The position numbers and the translations under genes are program-made. The notes beneath the pieces were generated by a model. It was not told where the DNA came from, did no database searches, and worked only from the letters and a program-made list of their open reading frames with translations. Below, piece after piece: positions 1-11,848 of a stretch of DNA of 64,000 bases (the stretch's first letter is position 1; each line of letters opens with the position of its first letter). This DNA comes from Nemophila menziesii (lineage: Eukaryota > Streptophyta > Magnoliopsida > Boraginales > Hydrophyllaceae), in NCBI GenBank assembly GCA_029959085.1, contig JARWIR010000002.1, positions 77,342,224 through 77,406,223 of the forward strand. The letters are read 5' to 3'.

Positions 1-2223
1 CGTTTACAACATATTTTGGGATTGTGAAATATTCTACTTGCGAATGTATTAGGTATATTATTTGCTATACTTTGCACATAGATATTCCTTTTAACATCAA
101 GTTCCTATTCTTTAGTTTGTGGATATAAATGATATAATAAATTGTATTCCACCATGTGTTAGCAACTTCAGGTTGCCTGGTCTATACGTCATGCAACTTC
201 AGGTTGCCTAGTCTATACGTCACACAACTTCAGGTTGACTTGTCTCTCCCCCTAATAAGGGGGTAGTCACTTGGTAAAATGAATCTTCTGGTTCTTTTAA
301 GTAGAGACCAAGTGAATAATCTATTAGTTGACATATCATTACTATCAGTAGTTGACCAAATCAGTCATTTAAAAATACAAAGCTCTTTGGATTATGACAT
401 CTTTTCTTTTGCACAATGAGTGGTTCAACTGCTCGAATCTGTATATTATATAACCCCAAAGAAATAGCATATTTTATTTTCATACACACTTCTGGTGAGA
501 CTTTTAGTAAATAATGCAAAAGATATACATTGTTACGGACACTTGTGGCTTATACAAATACTAATCTTGGATATTATCCTTTAAATTTAGTAAATTTCTT
601 CGGGATTTACTTTTAACATAATTTACCAATTTTGTACCACAAGGTAACATAACTTTTGGGCATCCAAAAACTTTTAATTAGATCAACTACATGTGATAGT
701 ATTCCACGAGTACACGAACACTATATAATTCCACTTTATCGATAATATTCATGCTTATCATTTCGTGATGGCTTATTTACCGTGACCTTTTACTTTCATA
801 ATATTCCTTATTATTCCACTTCTGGTGGTAATGATTATTTTTCTTACCTTAACCTTGTCTGGAGTTTGGGTCACCAAGATGTCAATTTCAGACACATTGA
901 AAGACATCGCATTTTCTTCCAGAAACGCACTTCTATTCACTTCAAGGAATGGTTTCTTAGCTACGAAAAACAGTATTTAAGTCATTCCAGGTCAGTTTTT
1001 GTACCAGCTGGAAATAATGAATTTGCTTAAGAGAATTTGATTCTATATCTCCAGGGGAATAATTTCCAATCAGGGAATACAACATTAATTCACTTGTTTT
1101 GTCATCTATACATCTATTTATTTAGTTAATTAAAATAGTTACATTCACTTTAGAGAGTGTATCTCCATTCACTTCGAGGAATGAAACGTTATAGTTTACA
1201 AGAATATAGAATGTTAAACCCTAATATTGGGATAAAACTCTACTTACGATATTACTACTTCAGGAGTACTTTCATGACATGAAATCTGTAAGAGGTCTTA
1301 ACATATCTTTTTTTTAAAAATACTTTTAACTACAATAATATCTATTTCAATAGAATAATTATGTAACCTTGAAGTTTGGAAGTATAGCAAAGATATTCCA
1401 TTTTTCCTTTGTATTCTCATGATTCAATTAGCCTCCTCTTTTTTCTCTTTGCTTTGCTTCTATTTTTTTTTTACGGTAAAAATTGTTCATCGCTTTATTA
1501 GTAAAAACAATCATATATGTCTACATAAAAATCATATATACTTTACAAAAACATACCAACAAAGCAAACTCTGAAACACTATCATGATTTTCAACTCGGG
1601 TGGAGTTATGATCCCCACCACGCTGATTCCAATACACATTAGAAGACCTAGCACTTTCTTCAGGAAATACAGTTTTATTCACTATAATGAATAATTTTTA
1701 GCCAGAGAATACAATATTAATCATATTTAACAATTGTTACAAGGAATGCAATTCCATCAACTATATGGAATAGTTTTGAGCCAGAGAGTGTGATTTTATT
1801 TTATCAAATTTTGTCACCACAATGTTTATTTTTATATGCATTTGAAAGCTATTCAATTCATTTAGGGAACGTAATTTTTATCACTTCAGGGAATAGTATT
1901 ATGTAATGGAACACGAATTATGATTTATATCAATAATTTATTACTTTGCTTGCTTACGAGACAAACAATCTCATAGTATTTTGTCAAACCTTTATTCACG
2001 TTATAGCTACTTCAGGAGTATATGCGTGATTTGATACAATGAGACGTATACTTGTTCCACTCGATAATATTACATTTGCCCGTTTGAAATCCTCACTTAA
2101 TTTAATAGTACCTGAAAATGTACTAGCATTTGTTTTTGTCCAATTTACTAACAAATTATTCAACTGTCCAAATGGTAACACTATAAACATTCATAAGGGA
2201 GGATGCAGGTTCGAAACCTATAT
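1..2223 (-). mobile_element. Non-coding internal part of an LTR retrotransposon, hairpin-rich
   Basis: No open reading frame of note was seen on either strand. The stretch belongs with 10039-11645: both carry the same style of short hairpin with a 5-base TTC-type loop and both are CTCCCCCTAA-containing AT-rich DNA, and the CACTA element between them has a clean TAT target duplication. Orientation is taken from the LTR at 11646-11848. Perfect hairpins are at 162-176, 193-207, 225-237, 248-263 (C-run/G-run stem), 487-497, 816-828, 1256-1268, 2008-2020 and 2207-2219. No second LTR was found in the window, so the element probably runs off the left edge. It looks like a large non-coding derivative (LARD-like); the family is not identified. 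Confidence 0.5.
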
Positions 2224-2239
2224 CACTACTACAGGCGGA

Positions 2240-2512
2240 GCTTTTCTCGAGGACATTTCTTGCGAGGACATAAGTTCGTCGCAAGAAGTGACCTTTTAGC
2301 GAGGACACCTTTTGCGACGGGATAAGTCCTCGCTAAAGATATGCGTGGAAACTAAGCCACCAAAATTAATTAAAAAAGAAATCGACCGTTGGGAGTCGTC
2401 GCAAAAACCCAATCTTTAGGGAGGACTTCAATGTCCTCGCTAGAACCCTTCCTTTTGCGACGACATTTAGGTGTTTTTGCGAGGAACTGATGTCCTCGCA
2501 AAAGGCCTGACC
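2240..2512. repeat. Left subterminal motif block of CACTA element 1
   Basis: Short units built on TTTTGCGAGGAC and its inverse GTCCTCGCAAAAG, plus the variants TTTAGCGAGGAC and GCGACGACAT, occur many times in both orientations. In the En/Spm family such subterminal repeats are bound by the TNPA protein. Here that role is inferred from position and from similar blocks at 6973-7195 and 9729-10036. Confidence 0.8.
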
Positions 2513-3121
2513 CTATTAAATACGGCCAGTTGGCCATTAATGCGAGCTTGAGCTTCAAAAACCCCCAAAAAACCCAAAAAAAAACCCAAAATTCTCCTAA
2601 TTTTTATTTAGAGTTTACAATTTAATCTTGGGCATCTCTAGTTTGTGGCTTGTACCACAAATCTAACTCCTTTTGATCAAGTTTTGAAGCAAATTATTTT
2701 CATCATTTTAAGGTATTTTCTTTTAATTTTCATTTAATGTTTTTTGTTTTGTATAAATATTGTAATATTGTGTATGGTTTAGGTGTAATTAATTGTTTTT
2801 AGTGTTTTGTTTGTGATATATTGTTAAAATATTATGATATGAATTTATTATTTGAATATTTTGTGTATATTATGATTTTATTAAGTTAAATTGTATATTT
2901 AGGTGTTATATTATTAATTGAAATTTATTGCGGATGATAGTTGAATTATTTATAAATTTTTGCTTAGTTTTAAAAATATATTTTGGTATTAGTGACCATA
3001 TATTTATTTGATTTTTGAATTAGGTGTCCTTTTTAATTATTGTGATAAAATAGTTTTTTTTATTTGTTATAATTGTTAGATTTGAAGTATTAACTTTAGG
3101 TAATTAATTGAAATTTAGATA

Positions 3122-6100
3122 ATGAACCCTCAAATAGACAAGAGTTGGATCAAATTAACGAATAAGGTTTCGAGGGAATACATTAAAGGTATAAGAGGGT
3201 TTATAGAATTTTCGCGAAACAAAGTGGATCGAGTCGGTAAAATATTCTGTCCATGTAAGCATTGTTATAATAATCGAAGATTTCCAATCGATGAAGTTAA
3301 AGCTCATCTTTTTCAATGGGGTATGAATTTATCGTATGAAGTTTGGACGAAACACGGTGAAGTTATTGTTATCCCCGACGACGAACCGGTCCAAGAAAAC
3401 GTAATGGGTAATGTAATTCATGATTTAGGTCCCACGTTTGAAACTGGCGGGTATTCCGGTGACGCTGAGATGAGTGACGTAAATGGTAGTGGTACTGGTC
3501 GTGGGTCATTGGACGCGTTGTTTAAGGAAATGGAGACTGATTTGTACCCCGGTTGTACTAAGATGAGTTCTTTGGATTTCATTGCAAAGTTAATGCATGT
3601 GAAAGTGAAGAACAAGTGGAATAACACTTCGTTTACCGAGCTTCTGCAATTGTTAGGACGTGTTTTGCCTGAACCACATAACTTACCCGAGTCTTATGCG
3701 GATTGCAACAAGAAGTTGTCTAGTTTAGGCATGGGATACATCTCGATCGACGTCTGTTTAAACGATTGTTCTTTGTTTTATAAAGAGAATGAAAAAATGG
3801 AGAATTGTCCTGTTTGTGGAGAGTCACGGTGGGACCCGAAGAAAGGGAAGAGAGTGTCGCATAAGAAGCTGCGTTATTTTCCGATTGCTCCTAGGTTACA
3901 GAGAATGTATGCTTCGAGGCACACTGCGAAAGATATGATTTGGCACCAAACGGGAAAGAGCACCGACGAAGATGTGTTGCGTCATCCAGTTGACGGTGTT
4001 AGTTGGAAGACATTTGACGAGAGGAACCCCGAGTTTGCTAGTGAACCGCGTAACGTACGACTTGGTTTGGGGATCGATGGATTTTGTCCTTTCTCTATGC
4101 AAAATAATTCATACAGTATGTGGCCGGTAATATTGACGATTTACAACTTGCCTCCTTGGTTATGCATGCAAGAGTCTACGTTTATGCTCACGCTTTTGAT
4201 ACCTGGCCCTCGTTCACCTGGGAAGGATATGGATGTATTTCTCCGTCCTGCTATAGAGGAGTTGGAAACGTTGTGGAGTACCGGGATAATTACATGGGAT
4301 GCAAATAAGAAAGAGGAATTTGTCATGAAGGTGTGTGTGTTGTCCACGACGAATGATTACCCGGCTAGATCGTACACTTCAGGATGGTCGGGTCAGGGCT
4401 ATTTAGCATGTCCCGAATGCATGGAATATACTCCTTCCGTGGCGGTTAATAAAGGAGTTGTGTATTTTGATCATAGACGGTGGTTGCCCATGACCCACCG
4501 CTTTCGTAAAGATAAAACTGCGTACGCTGAGGTTGAGGAGTTGAGTATTCCTCGGAAACATAGTATCGCTTACATTCAGACTCAGTTAGACGGGTTGCCG
4601 ATTGTGTTTCCTGGTAAACACAAGGACTTTGGCGGAAAAATAGTGAAGAAAACGGGCCCTCGTATATCAAACTGGAAGAAAAAGAGTATATTCTATCGTT
4701 TACCCTATTGGTCAGAAAACTTGTTGAAACATAACATAGATGTGATGCATTGTGAGAAGAATGTGTGTGACGCCATACTCGGTACAGTTGTTGGTTTGGA
4801 TGGAAAAATTAACAAAGATAACGTGAAGTCGAGGAAAGATTTGGAAAAGATGAAAATTAGATCTGATTTGTGGGTAACCGTGAATTCGCGTGGTAAGACC
4901 ATTCTCCCTCAGACAAAGTATGCGCTAACAACCGATTCGCGGCGAGATTTTTTAGAATGGTTGAAGGTGCAAAAGTTTCCAGATGGTTTCGCTTCTAGTT
5001 TGCGAAACAACATTCAGATTGACACCGGGAAGATTATCGGAATGAAATCTCATGACTGTCATGTGCTTATGCAGTATCTACTAGTGGCTAGTATTCCAGG
5101 CTTGATCAACGACAAATCCATTAGTGATCCGATCATTGGGTTGTGTAACGTATTCGGGAACGTTTGTAAGAAGAACTTGAGTAAGAAAGAATTGATTTCG
5201 GGAAAGTCTAAGGTAATCGAGCTTATGTGCAAGTTGGAGATGATCTTTCCTCCAGCTTTTTTTGATATTATGATCCACCTGGTTGTACACTTGTATGAGG
5301 AAGCTCGTTTAGGAGGCCCGGTACAGATGCGTTGGATGTACCCCTTCGAGAGGTACTTGAAGAAGTTAAAAGAATACATTCGAAATCCTGCTAGACCAGA
5401 GGGTTCGATCGCAGAGGGATACGTTTCAGAGGAAACTTTGACTTTCATATCTCGTTACCTTCGAGAAGAAAGTACGAAGTTCAACGATCCTGGTAGATAC
5501 GGTTCCCAGATTCCAGAAAGCAAGGACATATCTGTATTTAATAGTCAGTGCAAGCCTATTGGGAAAAAGAAATTTGGACGTTTAGATTTCAAGGTGAAGG
5601 ATCACATCGATTGGTACATCCTTAATAACTGCGACAAGATCCAACATTACATGATGTAAGTGTTTCATTAGTATTTTTTTAAGTAAATATGCAGTTCTTT
5701 TATTAATCAATGTAATTTTACTATATACAGGGAACATAAGGCATCACTTCCATCCGTCGACAGAGATCAAAAACACCGGGAGTATTTTCGAGTCTGGTTT
5801 ATGAAAAAGGTAAAATAGCATAAAAAATGATTAATTACGCAATACTGACCATTTGATTTCTATGTAGGTCGGCACAATGAGAAGAGAAAATAATCCCCTA
5901 GCAACCGAAGAGTTGATGTCGCTGTCCTGCATGTCCAACAGTGTCGTTTATACGTATGATTCCTGCATTGTGGGCGGGGTGAAGTGGGTTACCCGTGAGA
6001 AGGGGGAGAAGCGAGTTACTCAAGATTACGGTGTGTGTACTATTACAGGTTGGTCCCCCGTATTGTGCTTGCTCAATTTATATTAATTTTTTTTGTTTTC

Positions 6101-6699
6101 AATATATAATTTGTATCTGTACAGACGGAGACACATATTATGGTGAGTTGGTTAAGATTATTGAGGTTGAATTCACTGGTGGTAATTCGGTTGTGATGTT
6201 TGAGTGCAAGTGGTATAACACGGATAAAAAGAAGAAATTACGTAGAACAGAACACGGGGCGACAATGATTAACACAAACTCTTATTGGTGGACTGAGGAG
6301 CCGTTCATATTAGCTAGTCAAGCAAAAAAGGTCTTCTATATTGATCAAATTTACAAAAAAGGTTGGAAAGTGGTTTGGGAAGTGAACGACCGTCACGGAT
6401 GGAGTCCGGAATTATTTGGCGCTGAGTCAATTTCCACGGGAGGAGAACCTATAGAGATTCCATTGGCAGATACTACGTTGGATTCGGAGTACCCGGTTAT
6501 TCAGTTGAGTACTGGACAGGGGATAGAGATTGATTTTTCGATGTTCGATATTATGCAAGAGACAACAATTCCCGTAAATGTAGATGATGATGATGAAGTT
6601 GATGACACTATGGGCGAGTACGCGACTGACAATGACAGTATTCACCTTGATAGTGATGATGAACCTATCATAGTTGATGATGGTGACGATTCAGATTAG
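3122..6699 (+). CDS. TNP2-type CACTA transposase (four exons, apparently intact)
   Basis: Proposed exons are 3122-5655, 5731-5809, 5868-6048 and 6125-6699, all with GT-AG borders and preserved phase, giving about 1122 residues without a stop. The N-terminal 1-80 is a transposase-associated domain (CPCKHC at 43-48). The middle is the Transposase_21 core, with a CPVC zinc-like motif at 229-232, D319 in GIDGF, D371 in the PGKDMDVF stretch, D412 in NDYPA, and D540/E545 in the HNIDVMHCEKN motif; these acidic residues are candidates for the catalytic triad. A DUF4218 domain follows (FPPAFFDIMIHLVVHL, then WMYPFERY), and exon 4 holds a DUF4216 domain and a very acidic tail. The product should cut and join the element ends in the nucleus. 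The 5' UTR (about 2540-3121) follows the left subterminal block. Confidence 0.9.
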
Positions 6700-6720
6700 T
6701 TGTGTTGTATAAGTTATAGT

Positions 6721-6820
6721 TTTGACTACTTTTGATTAGTTGTGTTGTATACGTTATAATTTTGACTAATTTTGACTAATTTTGACTACTTTTGACTACT
6801 TTTGACTAATTTTGACTACC
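6721..6820 (+). repeat. TTTTGACTA tandem repeats after tnp2
   Basis: About eight copies of a 10-base unit, TTTTGACTAC or TTTTGACTAA, directly follow the tnp2 stop codon, with two copies of a longer TTAGTTGTGTTGTATA unit at the start. It probably lies in the 3' UTR. No function is evident. Confidence 0.7.
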
Positions 6821-6972
6821 ATTGTAATTGGCTTCTAGTTTGCGAGTATTCCATTTGGATGTATTAAAAATTATTAATAATATTAGATAGTATAAACCAT
6901 CTATCCTCCTAAATCTTGTTATGTGACTATTAATAAGTACAAAATTAAAAAAATTAATTAAAAAAAAAAAAA

Positions 6973-7195
6973 GTCCTCGCAAAAGGTTTTTGCGACGGGT
7001 TCTTAATAAGAACCCGTCGCTAAAGGTAGATATTAAAATTAAGATCCGAATTTTTTTTACTCCCCATTTAGGCGGTGGAATTTCCCGCCTTTACTTTCGC
7101 CAAAACAAAACGACGTAGTATCACCTTTTGCGAGGACTTTGTTTGTCGCAAAAACCTCTAGCGAGGACATAAAGTCCTCGCAAAAGCCTTACGCG
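6973..7195. promoter_or_regulatory. Internal GCGAGGAC motif block upstream of the tnpA-like gene
   Basis: The motif normally found near the element ends appears again here in both orientations (AAGTCCTCGCAAAAGG, TTTTGCGAGGACTTTG, AGCGAGGACATAAAGTCC). It sits between the two transposon genes and just before a C/T-rich leader (about 7210-7350) of the second gene. A promoter under control of the element's own binding protein is the simplest reading; a join of two element ends is the alternative. Confidence 0.55.
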
Positions 7196-7884
7196 AAAAT
7201 ATAAGGCGTGAGCCCTTCTTCTTCTTCCCCACTTCTTCTTTCTCCATTACAAAAACCCTCCATTACTTCTCCAAAATTCCGCCGATTCCACCCTCCAATC
7301 CTACCCCCGAGCAATTACAAGCTACTAAAAGCATCATCAACACCTTCCACAACTACAAAAAGGTAAGATTGTTTATTTTTTTTTCTTTTTATCAAATTAA
7401 AAATCTCTTTTCCACTAATTCCGGGTCTAATACACGTGTTTTGATCTTGGATATGTTTTGTAGGGGTTAATTATCCATCAAATCACGCAAAACACTTCGG
7501 ATTAAAGGTATGTTCTCCTTTTTTTTTTTTATTTATTCCGAAATGTTTTTAGATTTTAATCATTTCCGAATTATGTATGTTGTTATTGGTGATTATTTAG
7601 TGTATAAAACTTGCTAAATTATCTTGTATATGATTAATTTTTTTTTAATATGAATTGATATATTTTTGTTATGATGATTTAGTTTTGTGTGTTGATTTGT
7701 GGGTAATATTTTGTGTATATCATGATAAAACTAGTTTTGTGTGTTGATTTGTGGTTAAAATTGCTAATTCTAGCTTTATTTGTGGTTAATATTTTGTGTA
7801 TATCATGATTAAATTTTTTGACCATAGGGGTATTTTAGTAATTTTATGAATATATTACGTGTATATTACTTGTTTCGTATTTAG

Positions 7885-9316
7885 ATGGCTCAAGTAGCAC
7901 GGGGACACGGTGGCGATGGTGATGGACAGGACCCAACACGGAATCCAAACATTCCTACCGGGGGATGTAACAATAACACACGGGGCCCGACTACACTTGC
8001 AAGCGTGACTAAGGCCGTACAAAATTATGGGGGACGCCTTCCCATGGAGTTTGACGCAGAGGATCTCACATGGAACCCGATCGGTCCTTACTCTCAACAT
8101 GTGACTCAGGTTATAAACCTGACTATTAGAGAGACGGTTCCACTATTCTACCCGAGTTGGCGTAAAGTACCGGAGGACTACCATAGGAAAGTTTGGCGGC
8201 GCCTAAGGGTAATGTAATTTTATTTTTTTACCATTTTATAAAGTATACACTTATTTATTTTTTAAATTGCTTACAGGACTTCTTTGTAGTTGAGGATTGG
8301 GAGGCACGTGATGATTGGCCTAGTATTAAGAAAATGGTCAACCACAAATGCGGAATTGGGTTATCGGACAACAAATTCCGTGTGAAGAAGTTGTATTACG
8401 AGAGTCGTGAATGTCCGGAGGACCAGTCGCCCGAGAATTGGGAGCTTACGCTGGAGCATTGGGACTCTTTAAAAGCTCAGGTATTATTTCTTATTTATAT
8501 TAATTTTAATTTCTATTGACTATTTTTTTTTTAAACAAGAACCAAGCAAAAGAAAATAAAAAGAATAGGGAGCGGTTGAAAAACCAAAGCGGGGCAGGCT
8601 CGAGGTCCCACTCGAGGTCGAGATTTTCGTTGATGGATGACAAGGTAGGTTGAATTTGTTAAATTTATTGATATCATATTAATTGTATGGTTGACTAATG
8701 TTTGACTAATCTACCTAAACAGGACGAAAAGGAGATTATGGATTTGGGCGAGGGATCGGGGGAACCATCGTCTCGGCCTCCACCACTTCCTAAGATTAAA
8801 AAATTCTTCCACCAAATTGGATTTAATATGAAAAAGAATTGTTGGCGGAGCAAAAACTACGAGCGGGCGGATGTGAGTTTTACGAAACGTAAACTTTTAA
8901 TTTTTTTAATTACTAAGTAATCATTTCATTTTTTCTTTATTTTACAGGCGGCTTTGAAGTCAATTCTCGAAATTCGAGTCCGTGAAGCGCAATCCCAAAG
9001 TGGAAATCCATCTTCGACCCCCAGATTATCCAATCGAGAGAAGATTCAAGCTGTTTTGGACGCGGCAGGTATCGGTTTAGGCGGCGGGACCCGTAATTGG
9101 CTACCGAGAATTGGACACACATTGTCACAGTCGAGCTCGAGCTCGACTGCAAATCCATCAGAACCAGTTACCGCGAAGATATTAAAAGACTACCGGTGGA
9201 TAGTGAAGTCGCTCAATGACTACCTTGTCTCTCTCGGCAAGGAACCGATGCGAGAAAACGCTACTACCTCCTCCACGAGTACCCCCCGACTCGAGACGCG
9301 ATACATGAGGAGATGA
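7885..9316 (+). CDS. tnpA-like second CACTA gene (Transposase_24/Ptta type), probable late frameshift
   Basis: Exons fitted by GT-AG borders are 7885-8208, 8277-8480, 8540-8644, 8723-8872 and 8948-9316; every exon is a whole number of codons, giving 383 residues. The order seen is a Gly/Asn-rich N-terminus, a conserved region (QNYGGRLPMEF..., then YPSWRKVPEDY), a basic Ser/Arg stretch in exon 3, and a long polar C-terminal part. This matches the plant Ptta/En/Spm Transposase_24 pattern, a DNA-binding partner of TNP2 thought to bind subterminal repeats. Near 9255, in an AAAA run, the coding signal appears to pass to another frame that stays open to about 9480 and reads well (…YYLLHEYPPTRDAIHEEM…), so one base may have been lost and the last 60 or so residues replaced. 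Leading splice sites are inferred, not confirmed. Confidence 0.75.
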
Positions 9317-9728
9317 CGACAGTCATTAACATGCTTAATAGATGCCGGAGGGAAAGCGGAATGGACGAGCAGGACCCCCTTCTCCCCATCGAGACGCGTC
9401 TCCCCGAGCCGATCGGACAGCTGAAGAAGAAGAAGATTATAATGATTTATTCTGATTGTTTTTTATGCTATGACTACTAGTACTGTATATTTTTTTCTAT
9501 GGTTTCTTTTGACTTTTTAAATTATCGGGTTTTAATTTGCGTTTTATTTTAATTAATTTTAGTTGCTTTTAATTTTTATTGTTTCTTATCTTATTGATTG
9601 TATTCTAACAATACAAACAAATATAAAAAAAAAAACAGATTACAAAAGAAAAACTAACAATACAAACAAATAACAAATAAAAAAAAAATCAGATTTCAAA
9701 AAAAAAAAAAAAAAAAACAAAAAAACGT

Positions 9729-10036
9729 TTTAGCGAGGACAGGAGTCGTCGCAAGAAATACTTCTAGCGAGGAAAATAAGTCCTCGTAAGAAAGGACTTC
9801 TAGCGAGGAAACGAAGTCCTCGTGAGAAAGTACTTCTAGCGAGGAATAAAAGTCCTCGCAAGAAGTTATGCCTTTACGCGACGACTTTGTAATGTCGTCG
9901 TAACAGCTCACTTTTCTCGACGAATCTTTTGCGACGACCTTTAGGCGAGGACTTGTCCTCGTTACAGCCTTTAGCGAGGACATAGTACACCTTTTGCGAG
10001 GACAAAAGTCCTCGCTAAAGGTCTTCCATGTAGTAG
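9729..10036. repeat. Right subterminal motif block of CACTA element 1
   Basis: At least ten copies of GCGAGGA(C/A) and its inverse GTCCTCGC occur between 9729 and 10020, often as near-palindromic pairs such as GCGAGGACAAAAGTCCTCGC at 9997-10016. It mirrors the left block and leads directly into the right terminus. Poly-A runs at 9629-9727 precede it. Confidence 0.8.
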
Positions 10037-10038
10037 TG

Positions 10039-11645
10039 TATCATGCATATCTTGCATAAATTATCGCAAAATTTGGTTCACTTCATAAAATTATTTGGTT
10101 CAACTTTCTCCCCCTAATTTATGTCATTTTCATGAATAGAATCATTTTTTTAACGTACTTCCAGTTCATAATATTGCTTCAAGAATTATTTATATATATG
10201 AACAAACCTCTGGTTCATAAAAGTATCTTTATTAATGTGTAATCAACGAACTCCGGGTTCATAAAACTTGGAATAATTTCACCATCATGTCTTTTAAAAG
10301 ATAGTCTATATTCCTTTTATTTTAAAAAAGTACCATTCTTAAATATTCATGAAACCCATATGAGTTATTCATCATAATTTTATCTTTGCTTCAAACCTAT
10401 TTTTTTTTTTTTATAATTCTCGATCCATTACATAGACTTGTGGTCTATTGAGATTTGTTACAACTTTTATGTCAAAAATACTCAATTTATGCTTCCGGCA
10501 TAAATATTTTCATTTAAGATTTGGACCTTAATAGTAATATTATGCTTCAGACATTTTTTTTTTGTCTTTAGTCATCGGGCCTATAACAATTAAGACTTCA
10601 GGCCAATAGGATTAATTTTATACTTCTGGGATATGAGATTTTGTTATTAGGTTTCGAGCCTATAAAATTTGTTTTGTGCTTCTAGCATATAAAGTTTTAT
10701 TGTAACCTTTTCTTGAAAGAGATAATTTCGTTCGGACATACAATTTCATTGCACCCTTCATGGATGTCTAGTTTATTTCTCGATTTAATTCTTTCATGAT
10801 TTTTCAATATTAAGGAAATTCATGAAAAATAGTCATTTAAATTTATATTAGCAATTACACTTTATTCCTTAATTTTTTTGTGTAAATTTTTTTTTTTTTT
10901 AACAAAAATTGATATAGGCTTCTAACCTTTAAAATTTGATCTAGGCTTCAAGCCTTTAGATAATTTGCTTTTATGCTTCAAGCATATAGATTTATTTTTT
11001 AGACTTCGAGCCTATGAGTTGATTTATCCAAATAAAAACTTTTATTTTGGAAAACATCATAGTCTTACAATTTTTTTTGTTTTCATAGTAGAGCCGTATA
11101 TAAAAAAAAAACAATATTAATCATTGTTGTTACACTTTAGATAAGGCATATGACTAGCCACTATTAAAATTCAACATTCCATTGAAAAGCACACATATGT
11201 TACTCCATATGATATAATTTCCGGTCTTTAAGTTTTCGATTTTATGCTTCGGGCATATATTTTATTTTCTAGGCTTCAGGCCTATAATATAAAATTTAGG
11301 CTTCAAGCCTATACGATTATTTTTTCATGCTTATACAGTTATTTTCCATGCTTCGGGCATTGTAGGCTTCAAGCCTAGAAAAACATCTTGTTTCATTTTT
11401 AAGCTATTCAAAATTTTAGTTACATATAGGCTTCAGGCCTCAATTTTTTTCTAAAGTGATAATCGATTTATCTGTTTGAATAGTATAAGAGTATTGTATA
11501 GGATGCAATAGAAGTCCATCTAATATTTATCGGTTGCCCTCTCTTATTTTCTTTGTGAAAAGAATATATATAAATTAGAACAATATAAATCATACCTGGA
11601 AATATTCTTCCTTGATTCGATCGGCAGAGACTCGTGCTGATAACG
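10039..11645 (-). mobile_element. Internal region of the hairpin-rich retrotransposon (second part)
   Basis: No coding frame was seen. On the plus strand the stretch is studded with units such as TATGCTTCGGGCATA and AGGCTTCAAGCCT, each a perfect short hairpin with a 5-base loop. Perfect examples: 10248-10260, 10434-10446, 10488-10502, 10943-10955, 10972-10986, 11243-11257, 11271-11283, 11297-11311, 11348-11360, 11363-11377 and 11428-11440. It ends at the LTR, so in the element's own direction this would be the leader right after the 5' LTR, where gag normally starts; none is present. Confidence 0.55.
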
Positions 11646-11848
11646 TGTTATAAATTAAAGAAGAAGAGTAAGAAGATATTGAGAGAAAATGATCTTGTAT
11701 TTCCAATATCAACTTTAGTAATATTACAATGAAACAAGTCCTATATTTATAGGAAAATAAGTGACTATTCATTTACCCTATTTACAATAAATAAGTAGAA
11801 GACCTTTGGCCTTTGGACATCCACATAATAAACAATTTATTCATAACA
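11646..11848 (-). mobile_element. Short LTR (about 203 bp), minus orientation
   Basis: Read on the minus strand it starts TGTTATGAAT at 11848 and ends TTTATAACA at 11646, giving the inverted ends TGTTAT/ATAACA. It holds a TATA-like CTATAAATATAGG followed by C/T-rich leader sequence. Directly beyond its end, on the minus strand, is CGTTATCAGCACGAG, in the place of a primer-binding site. The right border coincides with the start of the A/B duplication at 11849, so the LTR itself is not part of that duplication. Copia type is likely from the short LTR and its sequence style, but no pol gene is present to prove it. Confidence 0.65.

Larger units (their letters stand above)
2224..10038 (+). mobile_element. 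Complete CACTA (EnSpm) transposon, element 1
   Basis: The left end reads CACTACTACA from 2224 and the right end reads TGTAGTAGTG ending at 10038, so both ends share the 10-bp inverted terminus CACTACTACA. A 3-bp direct repeat TAT flanks it (2221-2223 and 10039-10041), as expected for CACTA elements. Inside are a tnp2 transposase gene, a tnpA-like second gene, and blocks of short GCGAGGAC/GTCCTCGC motifs near both ends and between the genes. It interrupts the hairpin-rich retrotransposon. The tnp2 gene looks intact, the second gene has a probable late frameshift, so it may be recently active but not fully autonomous. Confidence 0.93.

Noticed and set aside
782..1030. 82-codon open frame in the retrotransposon internal region
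   Set aside because: No likeness to gag or any known protein, lies against the element's orientation and overlaps a hairpin (816-828).
2201..2219. tRNA T-loop-like GGTTCGAA
   Set aside because: No cloverleaf around it; it is one of the short hairpins of the array.
5995..6699. Separate 234-residue gene starting at 5995
   Set aside because: It reads through an intron; the splice sites at 6049 and 6124 join exon 4 to the tnp2 frame.
9696..9983. Minus-strand 95-codon frame
   Set aside because: Arises from the subterminal repeats and a poly-A run (Phe tract).
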